Below, piece by piece: positions 34,722-48,500 of a DNA stretch of 64,000 nucleotides; position 1 is the first letter of the stretch; the number at the start of each line of letters is the position of its first letter. The DNA lies in assembly GCA_018389105.1 (NCBI GenBank), contig JACATO010001021.1:226100-290099 (forward strand), in the 5' to 3' direction. Below the pieces are notes generated by a model. That model made no database searches, was not told where the DNA came from, and worked only from the letters and a program-made list of their open reading frames with translations. The DNA comes from Nautilus pompilius. Lineage: Eukaryota; Mollusca; Cephalopoda; Nautilida; Nautilidae. The translations under genes and the position numbers were made by a program.

Positions 34722-36759
34722 ATTAATCTATTTCTAAAACTATATACCAGTAATAATTAAGTTTAGTGAAGAGATTTTTAGGAGATTCTATGTAATCAAT
34801 TTCTTACATGCCATAGTTTGATAAATAAGTCTAGTGATAAGATTTATCACTATGTCCCCCCTTATCAACTTCATACAAAACAAACAAGTAATAAATAGGT
34901 CTACTGATAACCATTGCAGCCAGATCCCACTTAATCTATGTATAACAAAATACACAAATAATAATTAAGTTTAGTGATGAGATTAATAGTAGATCCCCGA
35001 TAATCAATTTCATACATGATATACCTGTAATAAATATGTCTAGAGATAAGCTTTATAGCGAAGTCAACTCCACACAACCCATACAATTAGTATATAGGTC
35101 TAGTGATAACCATTGTAGATAGATCGCAGTTAATCTATGTATAACACAATATACAAAAAATAATTAAGTTTAGTGAAGAGATTTATAGATGATCCCTAGT
35201 AATCAGTATCTCTAATGCTATACCTGTAATAAATAGGTCTAGTGAAAAGCTTAATAGCTAAGTCCCAAGTGATCAACACCACAAAACACATACAATTAGT
35301 ATATTGGTCTAGTAATTACAGTTGTAGCTGGATCGCATTTAACCTATGTATAACAACATATATCAATAATAATTATGTTTACAGATGAAATTTATAGGAC
35401 ATATACAGTAATCAATTTCTTACATGCTAAACCTGTAATAAATATGTCAAGATATAAGCATTATAGCTATGTCCCCCTTGATCAACTTCACATAACCAAT
35501 ACAAGTAATAAATATGTCTAGTAATAAACATTGTAGCTAGATCCCATGTAATCTATGTATAACAACATATACTACTAATAATTAAAGTTAGTGATGAGAT
35601 TTATAGATCCAAAATAATCAATTTCTTACATGCTATACCTGTAATAAATATGTCTAGTGATAAGCGTTGCAGCTAGAACCCCATAATAAATGTATAACAA
35701 CTTATACCAATAGCAATTAAGTTTAGTGATGAGATTTTCAGGTGATCCCAAACAATCAAATTCTTACTTGCCATACCTATAATAAATAAGTCAAGTGACA
35801 AGATTTGTATCCAGATCTACCGTAATCTATGTATATCAACATTTACCAATAATAGTTATGTTTAGTGAAGAGATTTATAGCTAATTCTCCAGTAATCAAC
35901 CTCCCACAACCCTAACAATTAATATATTGTTCTAGTAATAACCGTTGTAGCCGGATCACATTTTACCTATATGTATATAACACCATATTCAAATAATAAT
36001 TAATTTTAGTGATGTGATTTTTAGTAGATTCCCAATAATAAATTTCTTACATACTATACCTGTCATCCCATTGATCAAATTCACATTAAGGATATAAGTA
36101 TTAAATAGGTCTAGTGATAAGCTTTGTAACCAGATCCTCCATAATCTATGTACATCAACATATACCAATATTAATTAAGTTTAGTGATGAGATTTATAGT
36201 AGTTCCCCAATAATATATATCTAACATGCTATAACTCTAATAAATATGTCAAGAGATAATTTTATAGCTGTCTCATTGATCAACTTCACATAACCCATAC
36301 AAGTAATGAATAGTTTTAGTGATGTGTTGTAGCCAGAACCTCTGCAATCTAAGTATATCAACATATATCACTAATAATTAAGTTTAGTGATGAAATTTAT
36401 AGGTGATGCCAAACAATCAAATTCTTACATGCTATACCTGTAATAAATAAGCTTTATATCTAAGTCCCATATGATCAACTTCACAAAACCCATACAAGTA
36501 GTAAATACGTCTAGTGATAGATAGCTCCAACGTAATCTAACAACATATATCAATAATAATTAAGTTTAGTGATGAGATTTATAGGTGATCCACAGTAATC
36601 AATATATTACATGAAATAACAGTAATAAATAAGTCCAGTGATAAGCTTAATAGCTAAGTCTCAAGTTTTCTACTTCATGAAGCCCATACCAATAATAAAT
36701 AGGTCCAGTCATATGTGTTGTAGATAGATCTCACACAATGTATGTATAAAACCATATAC
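34722..36759. repeat. satellite 1: ~68-bp subunits in ~200-bp trimers
   Basis: Head-to-tail tandem array of about eleven longer units. Each longer unit holds three related subunits of 65-70 bp. Each subunit begins with a version of AATAATTAAGTTTAGTGATG or AATAAATAGGTCTAGTGATA, carries a middle with TTATAGNNAGATCCC, and ends with a TAATCAA/ACATAC-type segment. Successive starts of the first subunit lie about 205, 198, 192, 226, 139, 133, 149, 173, 203 and 180 bp apart. Most units are therefore trimers, and three or four have lost a subunit. Copies differ from each other by many substitutions, so the array is old or poorly homogenised. There are no long open frames. It ends by abutting satellite 2. 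Confidence 0.9.
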
Positions 36760-37820
36760 ATGAAGCTCTTTTATACCTGGTGAATTGATGCACGTTTATA
36801 ACTGCTGAACTGACGCTCTTTTATAACATTCTGTACTTATGTTCGTTTATAACATTCTGAACTAATGCTCGATTATAACTTCTAAACTAAAACTCATTTA
36901 TATCTTCCAAACTAATAATTGTTTATAACTTGTGAAATGATGCTCGTTTATAATTGGTGAATCGATGCTCGTTTATAACATACGAACTGATGCTCCTTTA
37001 TAACTTCCGAATGGAGGTTCGGTTATTACTTCCATACTGATGCTCCTATTTAACTTGTGAATTGATGCTCCTATATCAAATGCGAAAGGACGCAGCTTTA
37101 TACCTGCTGAAGTGATGCATGTTTATAACTGCTGAATTAACGCTCATTTTTTAACATTCTGTAATTATGTTCGTTAATACTTCTGAACTAATACTAGATT
37201 ATAGATTATAACATATGAAATGTTGTTCGTTTATAAATTTTTAATTGATGCTGGTTATAACTTCCGAACGGATGCTCGAATTTAACTTATGAATAGATGC
37301 TCGTTTGTATCTTTTGAACTGAAACTCATTTATAACTTTTGAATTGATGCTCGCTTATTCTTGCCAACTAATAATCGTTTATAACTCGTAAATTGATGCT
37401 TGTTTATAACTTCCGAATTGATGCACCTTTATAAATTCTGAAATAAGGCTCTTTCATACATGCTGAGGTGACACATGTTTATAAAAACAGAATTGACGCT
37501 CATTTTTAACATTCTGTAATTATGTTCATCATTCTTCTGAACTGCTGAATTGACGTTCATTTTTTAACATTCTGTAATTATGTTCGTCATTCTTCTGAAC
37601 TATTACTAGATTATAACATCTGAATTGATGCTCGATTATAACTTCCGAACTGATTCTCCTATTTAATTTATGCATTGATGCTCGTTTGCATCTTGTGAAC
37701 TGATACCGGTTTATAACTTGTGAAATGATGCTCGTTTATAACTTCCGAAGTTATACTGATGTTCCTTTATAAGTCGTGAATTGATGCTGGTTTTTAACTT
37801 CCAATATGTCGAATCTTTAT
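36760..37820. repeat. diverged left edge of satellite 2
   Basis: The first ~1 kb of 25-bp monomers differ from one another at many positions and show fewer of the ordered variant strings that recur in the interior. This is the pattern expected at the edge of an array, where unequal exchange homogenises less. Confidence 0.7.
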
Positions 37821-40800
37821 ACCTCGTGAATTGATAGACGTTTATAAAATTATTTACTAATGTTCATATATTACTCTGAACTAATGCACGATTATAACAT
37901 ATGAACGGTTGCTCGTTTATAACTTTTGAATTGATGCTGCTATTTAACTTATGAATTGATGCCCGCTTATAACTTCCGAAGTAATTCTCGCTTATAACTT
38001 CTAAACTGATACTCATTTATAACTTTTGAATTGATGCTCGCTTATATCTTCAACACTAATAATCGTTTATAACTGGTAAATTGATGCTCCTTTATAACTT
38101 CCGAATGGAGGTTCGGTTATAACTTCCATAATGATGTTCGTTAATAACTCGTGAATTGATGCTCATTTTTAACTTCCGAACTGATGCTCGTTTATAACTT
38201 CTGAACTGACGCTCATTTATGACATTCTGTAATTATGTTCGTTATTACTTCAGAACTAATGCTAGTTTATAACATCTGAACTACTATTCGTTAATAACTT
38301 CTGAATTGATGCACTTTTATTCTTGGTGAATTGATGCAGGTTTATAACTACTGAAGTGAATCACTTTATCTGAACTGACTCTCGTTTATAATATTCTGTA
38401 CTTATGATCGTTTATTATGTCTGAACTAATGCTCGATTATATCATCTGAACTGAAGATCGCTTATAACTTCTGAACTTATACTCATTTATAACTTTTGAA
38501 TTGATGCTCCTTTAAAACTTCCGAAATGATGCTCGTTTATAACTTCCGAATTGAAGTTCGTTTATAACTCGTAAATTGATGCTTGTTTATAACTTCCGAA
38601 TTGATGCTCCTTTATAAATTCTGAAATAAGGCTCTTTTATACATGCTGAAGTGATACATGTTTATAACTGCTCAATTGACGTTCATTTTTTAACATTCTG
38701 TAATTATGTTCGTCGTTCTTCTGTACTATTACTAGATTATAACATCTGAATCGATGCTCATTTATAACTTAACTGATGCTCCTTTACAACTTCCGAATGG
38801 AGGTTCGGTTATAACTTGCATACTGTTGTTCCTTTATAAATCGTGAATTGATGCTCGTTTTTAACTTCCAATATGACGAATCTTTATACCTCGTGAATTG
38901 ATAGACGTTTATAAAATTATTTACTAATGTTCATATATTATCTGAACATATGAACGGTTGCTCGTTTATAACTTTTGAATTGATGCTGGTTATAACATAC
39001 GAACTGATGCTGCTATTTAACTTATGAATTGATGCTCGCTTAAACTTCCGAAGTAATTCTCGCTTATAACTTCTAAACTGATACTCATTTATAACTTTTG
39101 AATTGATGCTCGCTTATATCTTCAACACTAATAATCGTTTATAACTGGTAAATTGATGCTCCTTTATAACTTCCGAATGGAGGTTCGGTTATAACTTCCA
39201 TAATGATGTTCGTTAATAACTCGTGAATTGATGCTCTTTTTAACTTCCGAACTGATGCTCGTTTATAACTTCTGAACTGACGCTCATTTATGACATTCTG
39301 TAATTATGTTCGTTATTACTTCAGAACTAATGCTAGTTTATAACATCTGAACTACTATTCGTTAATAACTTCTGAATTGATGCACTTTTATTCTTGGTGA
39401 ATTGATGCAGGTTTATAACTACTGAAGTGAATCACTTTATCTGAACTGACTCTCGTTTATAATATTCTGTACTTATGATCGTTTATTATGTCTGAACTAA
39501 TGCTCGATTATATCATCTGAACTGAAGATCGCTTATAACTTCTGAACTTATACACATTATAACTTTTGAATTGATGCTCCTTTAAAACTTCCGAAATGAT
39601 GCTCGTTTATAACTCGTAAATTGATGCTTGTTTATAACTTCCGAATTGATGCTCCTTTATAATTCTGAAATAAGGCTCTTTTATACATGCTGAAGTGATA
39701 CATGTTTATAACTGCTCAATTGACGTTCATTTTTTAACATTCTGTAATTATGTTCGTCGTTCTTCTGTACTATTACTAGATTATAACATCTGAATCGATG
39801 CTCATTTATAACTTACGAACTGATGCTCCTTTACAACTTCCGAATGGAGGTTCGGTTATAACTTGCATACTGTTGTTCCTTTATAAATCGTGAATTGATG
39901 CTCGTTTTTAACTTCCAATATGACGAATCTTTATACCTCGTGAATTGATAGACGTTTATAAAATTATTTACTAATGTTCATATATTAATCTGAACATATG
40001 AACGGTTGCTCGTTTATAACTTTTGAATTGATGCTGGTTTATAACATACGAACTGATGCTGCTATTTAACTTATGAATTGATGCTCGCTTATAACTTCCG
40101 AGTAATTCTCGCTTATAACTTCTAAACTGATACTCATTTATAACTTTTGAATTGATGCTCGCTTATATCTTCAATACTAATAATCGTTTATAACTGGTAA
40201 ATTGATGCTCCTTTATAACTTCCGAATGGAGGTTCGGTTATAACTTCCATAATGATGTTCGTTTATAACTCGTGAATTGATGCTCATTTTTAACTTCCGA
40301 ACTGATGCTCGTTTATAACTTCTGAACTGACGCTCATTTATGACATTCTGTAATTATGTTCGTTATTACTTCAGAACTAATGCTAGTTTATAACATCTGA
40401 ACTACTATTCGTTAATAACTTCTGAATTGATGCACTTTTATTCTTGGTGAATTGATGCAGGTTTATAACTACTGAAGTGAATCACTTTATCTGAACTGAC
40501 TCTCGTTTATAATATTCTGTACTTATGATCGTTAATTATGTCTGAACTAATGCTCGATATATCATCTGAACTGAAGATCGCTTATAACTTCTGAACTTAT
40601 ACACATTTATAACTTTTGAATTGATGCTCCTTTAAAACTTCCGAAATGATGCTCGTTTATAACTCGTAAATTGATGCTTGTTATAACTTCCGAATTGATG
40701 CTCCTTTATAAATTCTGAAATAAGGCTCTTTTATACATGCTGAAGTGATACATGTTTATAACTGCTCAATTGACGTTCATTTTTTAACATTCTGTAATTA

Positions 40801-42534
40801 TGTTCGTCGTTCTTCTGTACTATTACTAGATTATAACATCTGAATCGATGCTCATTTATAACTTACGAACTGATGCTCCTTTACAACTTCCGAATGGAGG
40901 TTCGGTTATAACTTGCATACTGTTGTTCCTTTATAAGTCGTGAATTGATGCTCGTTTTTAACTTCCAATATGACGAATCTTTATACCTCGTGAATTGATA
41001 GACGTTTATAAAATTATTTACTAATGTTCATATATTACTCTGAACTAATGCACGATTATAACATATGAACGGTTGCTCATTTATAACTTTTGAATTGATG
41101 CTGGTTTATAACATACGAAGTGATTCTGCTATTTAACTTATGAATTGATGCTCGCTTATATCTTCCCAACTAATAATCGTTTATAATTTGTGAAATGATG
41201 CTCGTTTTTAACTTCCGAAGTAATGCTCGCTTATAACTTCTAAACTGATACTCATTTATAACTTTTGAATTGATGCTCGCTTATATCTTCAATACTAATA
41301 ATCGTTTATAACTGGTAAATTGATGATCCTTTATAACTTCCGAATGGAGGTTCGGTTATAACTTCCATACTGATGTTCGTTTATAACTCGTGAATTGATG
41401 CTCATTTTTAACTTCCGAACTGATGCTCGTTTATAACTTCTGAACTGACGCTCATTTATGACATTCTGTAATTATGTTCGTTATTACTTCAGAACTAATG
41501 CTAGTTTATAACATATGAACTGAAGATCGCTTATAACTTCTGAACTTATACTCATTTATAACTTTTGAATTGATGCTCCTTTAAAACTTCCGAAATGATG
41601 CTCGTTTATAACTTCCGAATTGAGGTTCGTTTATAACTCGTAAATTGATGCTTGTTTATAACTTCCGAATTGATGCTCCTTTATAAATTCTGATATAAGG
41701 CTCTTTTATACATGCTGAAGTGATACATGTTTATAACTGCTCAATTGACGTTCATTTTTTAACATTCTGTAATTATGTTCGTCGTTCTTCTGAACTATTA
41801 CTAGATTATAACATATGAACTGATGCTCGATTATAACTTCTGAACTGACGCTCATTTATGACATTCTGTAATTATGTTCGTTATTACTTCAGAACTAATG
41901 CTAGTTTATAACATATGAACTGAAGATCGCTTATAACTTCTGAACTTATACTCATTTATAACTTTTGAATTGATGCTCCTTTAAAACTTCCGAAATGATG
42001 CTCGTTTATAACTTCCGAATTGAGGTTCGTTTATAACTCGTAAATTGATGCTTGTTTATAACTTCCGAATTGATGCTCCTTTATAAATTCTGATATAAGG
42101 CTCTTTTATACATGCTGAAGTGATACATGTTTATAACTGCTCAATTGACGTTCATTTTTTAACATTCTGTAATTATGTTCGTCGTTCTTCTGAACTATTA
42201 CTAGATTATAACATATGAACTGATGCTCGATTATAACTTCCGAACTGATTCTCCTATTTAATTTATGCATTGATGCTCGTTTGCATCTTGTGAACTGATA
42301 CCGGTTAAAACTTGTGAATTGATGCTCGTTTCTAATTACTGAATTGATTCCCGATCAGAACTGTTAAAGTAATTTTGGTTTAAAACATTTGTATTGATGC
42401 TAGTTTATAACATTTGAATTAATGCTCCTTTATAACTTCCGAATGGAGGTTCGGTTATAACTTGCATACTGTTGTTCCTTTATAAGTCGTGAATTGATGC
42501 TCGTTTTTAACTTCCAATATGACGAATCTTTATA
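37821..42534. repeat. higher-order block A, ~1.05-kb units
   Basis: The marker CCTCGTGAATTGATAGACG recurs at 37,822, 38,889, 39,936 and 40,986 (steps 1067, 1047 and 1050 bp, about 42 monomers) and then after 1549 bp at 42,535. The long last step contains an extra direct duplication of exactly 400 bp (16 monomers), seen as CTCATTTATGACATTC at 41,451 and 41,851. Confidence 0.85.
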
Positions 42535-45500
42535 CCTCGTGAATTGATAGACGTTTATAAATTTATTTACTAATGTTCATATATTACTCTGAACTAATGC
42601 ACGATTATAACATATAAACGGTTGCTCGTTTATAACTTTCGAATTGATGCTGGTTTATAACATACGAACTGATGCTGCTATTTAACTTATGAATTGATGC
42701 TCGCTTATAACTTCCGAAGTAATTCTCGCTTATAACTTCTGAACTTATACTGATTTATAACTTTTGAATTGATGCTCCTTTAAAACTTCCGAAATGATGC
42801 TCGTTTATAACTTCCGAATTGAGGTTCGTTTATAACTCGTAAATTGATGCTTGTTTATAATTTCCGAATGATGCTCCTTTATACATTCTGAAATAAGGCT
42901 CTTTCATACTGCTGAAGTGATACCTGTTTATAACCTCATCAATTGACTTTCATTTTTTAACATTCTGCCAATTATGTTCGTCGTTCTTCGAACTATTACT
43001 AGATTATAACATATGAACTGATGCTCGATTATAACTTCCGAACTGATTCTCCTATTTAATTTATGCATGATGCTCGTTTGCATCTTGTGAACTGATACCG
43101 TTTAAAACTTGTGAATTGATGCTCGTTTCTAATTACTGAATTGATTCCCGATCAGAACTCTTAAAGTAATTTTGGTTTAAAACATTTGTATTGATGCTAG
43201 TTTATAACATTTGAATTAATGCACGATTATAACTTTCGAAATGATGTTTGTTTATAACTGGTGAATCGATGCTCATTTATAACTTCCGAATGGAGGTTCG
43301 ATTATAACTTGCATACTGTTGTCCTTTATAAGTCGTGAATGATGCTCGTTTTAACTTCCAATATGAAAAATCTTTATACCTCGTGAATTGATAGACGTTT
43401 ATAAAATTATTTACTAATGTTCATATATTACTCTGAACATATGAACGGTTGCTCGTTTATAACTTTTGAATTGATGCTGGTTTATAACATACGAACTGAT
43501 GCTGCTATTTAACTTATGAATTGATGCTCGCTTATAACTTCCGAAGTAATTCTCGCTTATAACTTCTAAACTGATACTCATTTAAACTTTTGAATTGATG
43601 CTCGCTTATATCTTCAAAACTAATAATCGTTTATAACTGGTAAATTGATTACCCGTATAACTTCCGAATGGAGGTTCGGTTATAACTTGTACTGATGTTC
43701 CTTTATAAGTCGTGAATTGATGCTCGTTTTTAACTTCCATATGTCGAATCTTTATACCTCGTGAATTGATAGACGTTTATAAAATTATTTACTAATGTTC
43801 ATATATTACTCTGAACTAATGCACGATTATAACATATGAACGGTTGCTCGTTTATAACTTTTGAATTGATGCTGTTTATAACATACGAAGTGATTCTGCT
43901 ATTTAACTTATGAATTGATGCTCGCTTATATCTTCCCAACTAATAATCGTTTATAATTTGTGAAATGATGCTCGTTTATAACTTCCGAAGTAATGCTCGC
44001 TTATAACTTCAACTGATACTCATTTATAACTTTTGAATTGATGCTCGCTTATATCTTCAATACTAATACTCGTTTATAACTGGTAAATTGATGATCTTTT
44101 ATAACTTCCGAATGGAGGTTCGGTTATAACTTCCATACTGATGTTCGTTTATAACTCGTGAATGATGCTCATTTTTAACTTCCGAACTGATGCTCGTTTA
44201 TAACTTCTGAACTGACGCTCATTTATGACATTCTGTTATTATGTTCGTTATTACTTCAGAACTAATGCTAGTTTATAACATATGAAACTGAAGCTCGCTT
44301 ATAACTTCTGAACTTATACTCATTTAAACTTTTGAATTGATGCTCCTTTAAAACTTCCGAAATGATGCTCGTTTATAACTTCCGAATTGATGTTCGTTTA
44401 TAACTCGTAAATTGATGCTTGTTTATAACTTCCGAATTGATGCTCCTTTATAAATTCTGAAATAAGGCTCTTTCATACATGCTGAAGTGATACTGTTTAT
44501 AACTACTCAATTGACTTTCATTTTTTAACATTCTGCAATTATGTTCGTCGTTCTTCTGAACTATTACTAGATTATAACATCTGAACTAATGCTCGATTAT
44601 AACTTCCGAACTGATTCTCCTATTTATTTATGCATTGATGCTCGTTTGCATCTTGTGAACTGATACCGGTTTAAAACTTGTGAATTGATGCTCGTTCTAA
44701 TTACTGAATTGATTCCCGATCAGAACTGTTAAAGTAATTTTGCTTTAAAACATTTGTATTGATGCTAGTTTATAACATTTGAATTAATGCTCGATTATAA
44801 CTTTCGAAATGATGCTCCTTTATAACTTCCGAATGGAGGTTCGGTTATAACTTGCATACTGTTGTTCCTTTATAAGTCGTGAATTGATGCTCGTTTTTAA
44901 CTTCCAATATGACGAATCTTTATACCTCGTGAATTGATAGACGTTTATAAATTTATTTTAATGTTCATATATTACTCTGAACTAATGCACGATTATAACA
45001 TAAAACGGTTGCTCTTTATAACTTTCGAATTGATGCTGGTTATAACATACGAACTGATGCTGCTATTTAACTTATGAATTGATGCTCGCTTATAACTTCC
45101 GAAGTAATTCTCGCTTATAACTTCTAAACTGATACTCATTTATAACTTTTGAATTGATGCTCGCTTATATCTTCAATACTAATAATCGTTTATAACTGGT
45201 AAATTGATGATCCTTTATAACTTCCGAATGGAGGTTCGGTTATAACTTCCATACTGATGTTCGTTTATAACTCGTGAATTGATGCTCATTTTTAACTTCC
45301 GAACTGATGCTCGTTTATAACTTCTGAACTGACGCTCATTTATGACATTCTGTAATTATGTTCGTTATTACTTCAGAACTAATGCTAGTTTATAACATCT
45401 GAACTACTATTCGTTAATAACTTCTGATTGATGCACTTTTATTCTTGGTGAATTGATGCAGTTTATAACTACTGAAGTGAATCACTTTATCTGAACTGAC

Positions 45501-48500
45501 TCTCGTTTATAATATTCTGTACTTATGATCGTTTATTATGTCTGAACTAATGCTCGATTATATCATCTGAACTCAAGATCGCTTATAACTTCTGAACTTA
45601 TACTGATTTATAACTTTTGAATTGATGCTCCTTTAAAACTTCCGAAATGATGCTCGTTTATAACTTCCGAATTGAGGTTCGTTTATAACTCGTAAATTGA
45701 TGCTTGTTTATAATTTCCGAATTGATGCTCTTTATAAATTCTGAAATAAGGCTCTTTCATACATGCTGAAGTGATACATGTTTATAACTACTCATTGACT
45801 TTCATTTTTTAACATTCTGCAATTATGTTCGTCGTTCTTCTGAACTATTACTAGATTATAACATATGAACTGATGCTCGATTATAACTTCCGAACTGATT
45901 CTCCTATTTAATTATGCATTGATGCTCGTTTGCATCTTGTGAACTGATACCGGTTTAAAACTTGTGAATTGATGCTCGTTTCTAATTACTGAATTGATTC
46001 CCGATCAGAACTCTTAAAGTAATTTTGGTTTAAAACATTTGTATTGATGCTAGTTTATAACATTTGAATAATGCACGATTATAACTTTCGAAATGATGTT
46101 TGTTTATAACTGGTGATTCGATGCTCATTTATAACTTCCGAATGGAGGTTCGATTATAACTTGCATACTGTTGTTCCTTTATAAGTCGTGAATTGATGCT
46201 CGTTTTTAACTTCCAATATGAAAAATCTTTATACCTCGTGAATTGATAGACGTTTATAAAATATTTACTAATGTTCATATATTACTCTGAACATATGAAC
46301 GGTTGCTCGTTTATAACTTTTGAATTGATGCTGGTTTATAACATACGAACTGATGCTGCTATTTAACTTATGAATGATGCTCGCTATAACTTCCGAAGTA
46401 ATTCTCGCTTATAACTTCTAAACTGATACTCATTTATAACTTTTGAATTGATGCTCGCTTATATCTTCAAAACTAATAATCGTTTATAACTGGTAAATTG
46501 ATGACCCTGTATAACTTCCGAATGGAGGTTCGGTTATAACTTGCATACTGATGTTCCTTTATAAGTCGTGAATTGATGCTCGTTTTTAACTTCCAATATG
46601 TCGAATCTTTATACCTCGTGAATTGATAGACGTTTATAAAATTATTTACTAATGTTCATATATTACTCTGAACTAATGCACGATTATAACATATGAACGG
46701 TTGCTCGTTTATAACTTTTGAATTGATGCTGGTTTATAACATACGAAGTGATTCTGCTATTTAACTTATGAATTGATGCTCGCTATATCTTCCCAACTAA
46801 TAATCGTTTATAATTTGTGACTGATGCTCGTTTTTAACTTCGAAGTAATGCTCGCTTATAACTTCTAAACTGATACTCATTATAACTTTTGAATTGATGC
46901 TCGCTTTATCTTCAATACTAATAATCGTTTCTACTGGTAAATTGATGATCCTTTATAACTTCCGAATGGAGGTTCGGTTATAACTTCCATACTGATGTTC
47001 GTTATAAGTCGTGAATTGATGCTCATTTTTAACTTCCGAACTGATGCTCGTTTATAACTTCTGAACTGACGCTCATTTATGACATTCTGTAATTATGTTC
47101 GTATTACTTCAGAACTAATGCTAGTTATAACATATGAACTGAAGATCGCTTATAACTTCTGAACTTATACTCATTTATAACTTTTGAATTGATGCTCTTT
47201 AAAACTTCCGAAATGATGCTCGTTTATAACTTCCGAATTGAGGTTCGTTTATAACTCGTAAATTGATGCTTGTTTATAACTTCCGAATTGATGCTCCTTT
47301 ATAAATTCTGAAATAAGGCTCTTTCATACATGCTGAAGTGATACATGTTTATAACTACTCAATTGACTTTCATTTTTTAACATTCTGCAATTATGTTCGT
47401 CGTTCTTCTGAACTATTACTAGATTATAACATCTGAACTAATGCTCGATTATAACTTCCGAACTGATTCTCCTATTTAATTTATGCATTGATGCTCGTTT
47501 GCATCTTGTGAACTGATACCGGTTTAAAACTTGTGAATTGATGCTCGTTTCTAATTACTGAATTGATTCCCGATCAGAACTCTTAAAGTAATTTTGGTTT
47601 AAAACATTTGTATTGATGCTAGTTTATAACATTTGAATTAATGCACGATTATAACTTTCGAAATGATGTTTGTTTATAACTGGTGAATCGATGCTCATTT
47701 ATAACTTCCGAATGGAGGTTCGATTATAACTTGCATACTGTTGTTCCTTTATAAGTCGTGAATTGATGCTCGTTTTTAACTTCCAATATGAAAAATCTTT
47801 ATACCTCGTGAATTGATAGACGTTTATAAAATTATTTACTAATGTTCATATATTACTCTGACATATGAAGGTGTTGCTCGTTTATAACTTTTGAATTGAT
47901 GCTGGTTTATAACATACGAACTGATGCTGCTATTTAACTTATGAATTGATGCTCGCTTATAACTTCCGAAGTAATTCTCGCTTATAACTTCTAAACTGAT
48001 AACTCATTTATAACTTTTGAATTGATGCTCGCTTATATCTTCAAACTAATAATCGTTTATAACTGGTAAATTGATGACCCTGTATAACTTCCGAATGGAG
48101 GTTCGGTTATAACTTGCATACTGATGTTCCTTTATAAGTCGTGAATTGATGCTCGTTTTTAACTTCCAATATGTCGAACTTTATACCTCGTGAATTGATA
48201 GACGTTTATAAATATTTACTAATGTCATATATTACTCTGAACTAATGCACGATTATAACATATGAACGGTTGCTCGTTTATAACTTTTGAATTGATGCTG
48301 GTTTATAACATACGAAGTGATTCTGCTATTTAACTTATGAATTGATGCTCGCTTATATCTTCCCAACTAATAATCGTTTATAATTTGTGAAATGATGCTC
48401 GTTTATAACTTCCGAAGTAATGCTCGCTTATAACTTCTAAACTGATACTCATTTATAACTTTTGAATTGATGCTCGCTTATACTTCAATACTAATAATCG

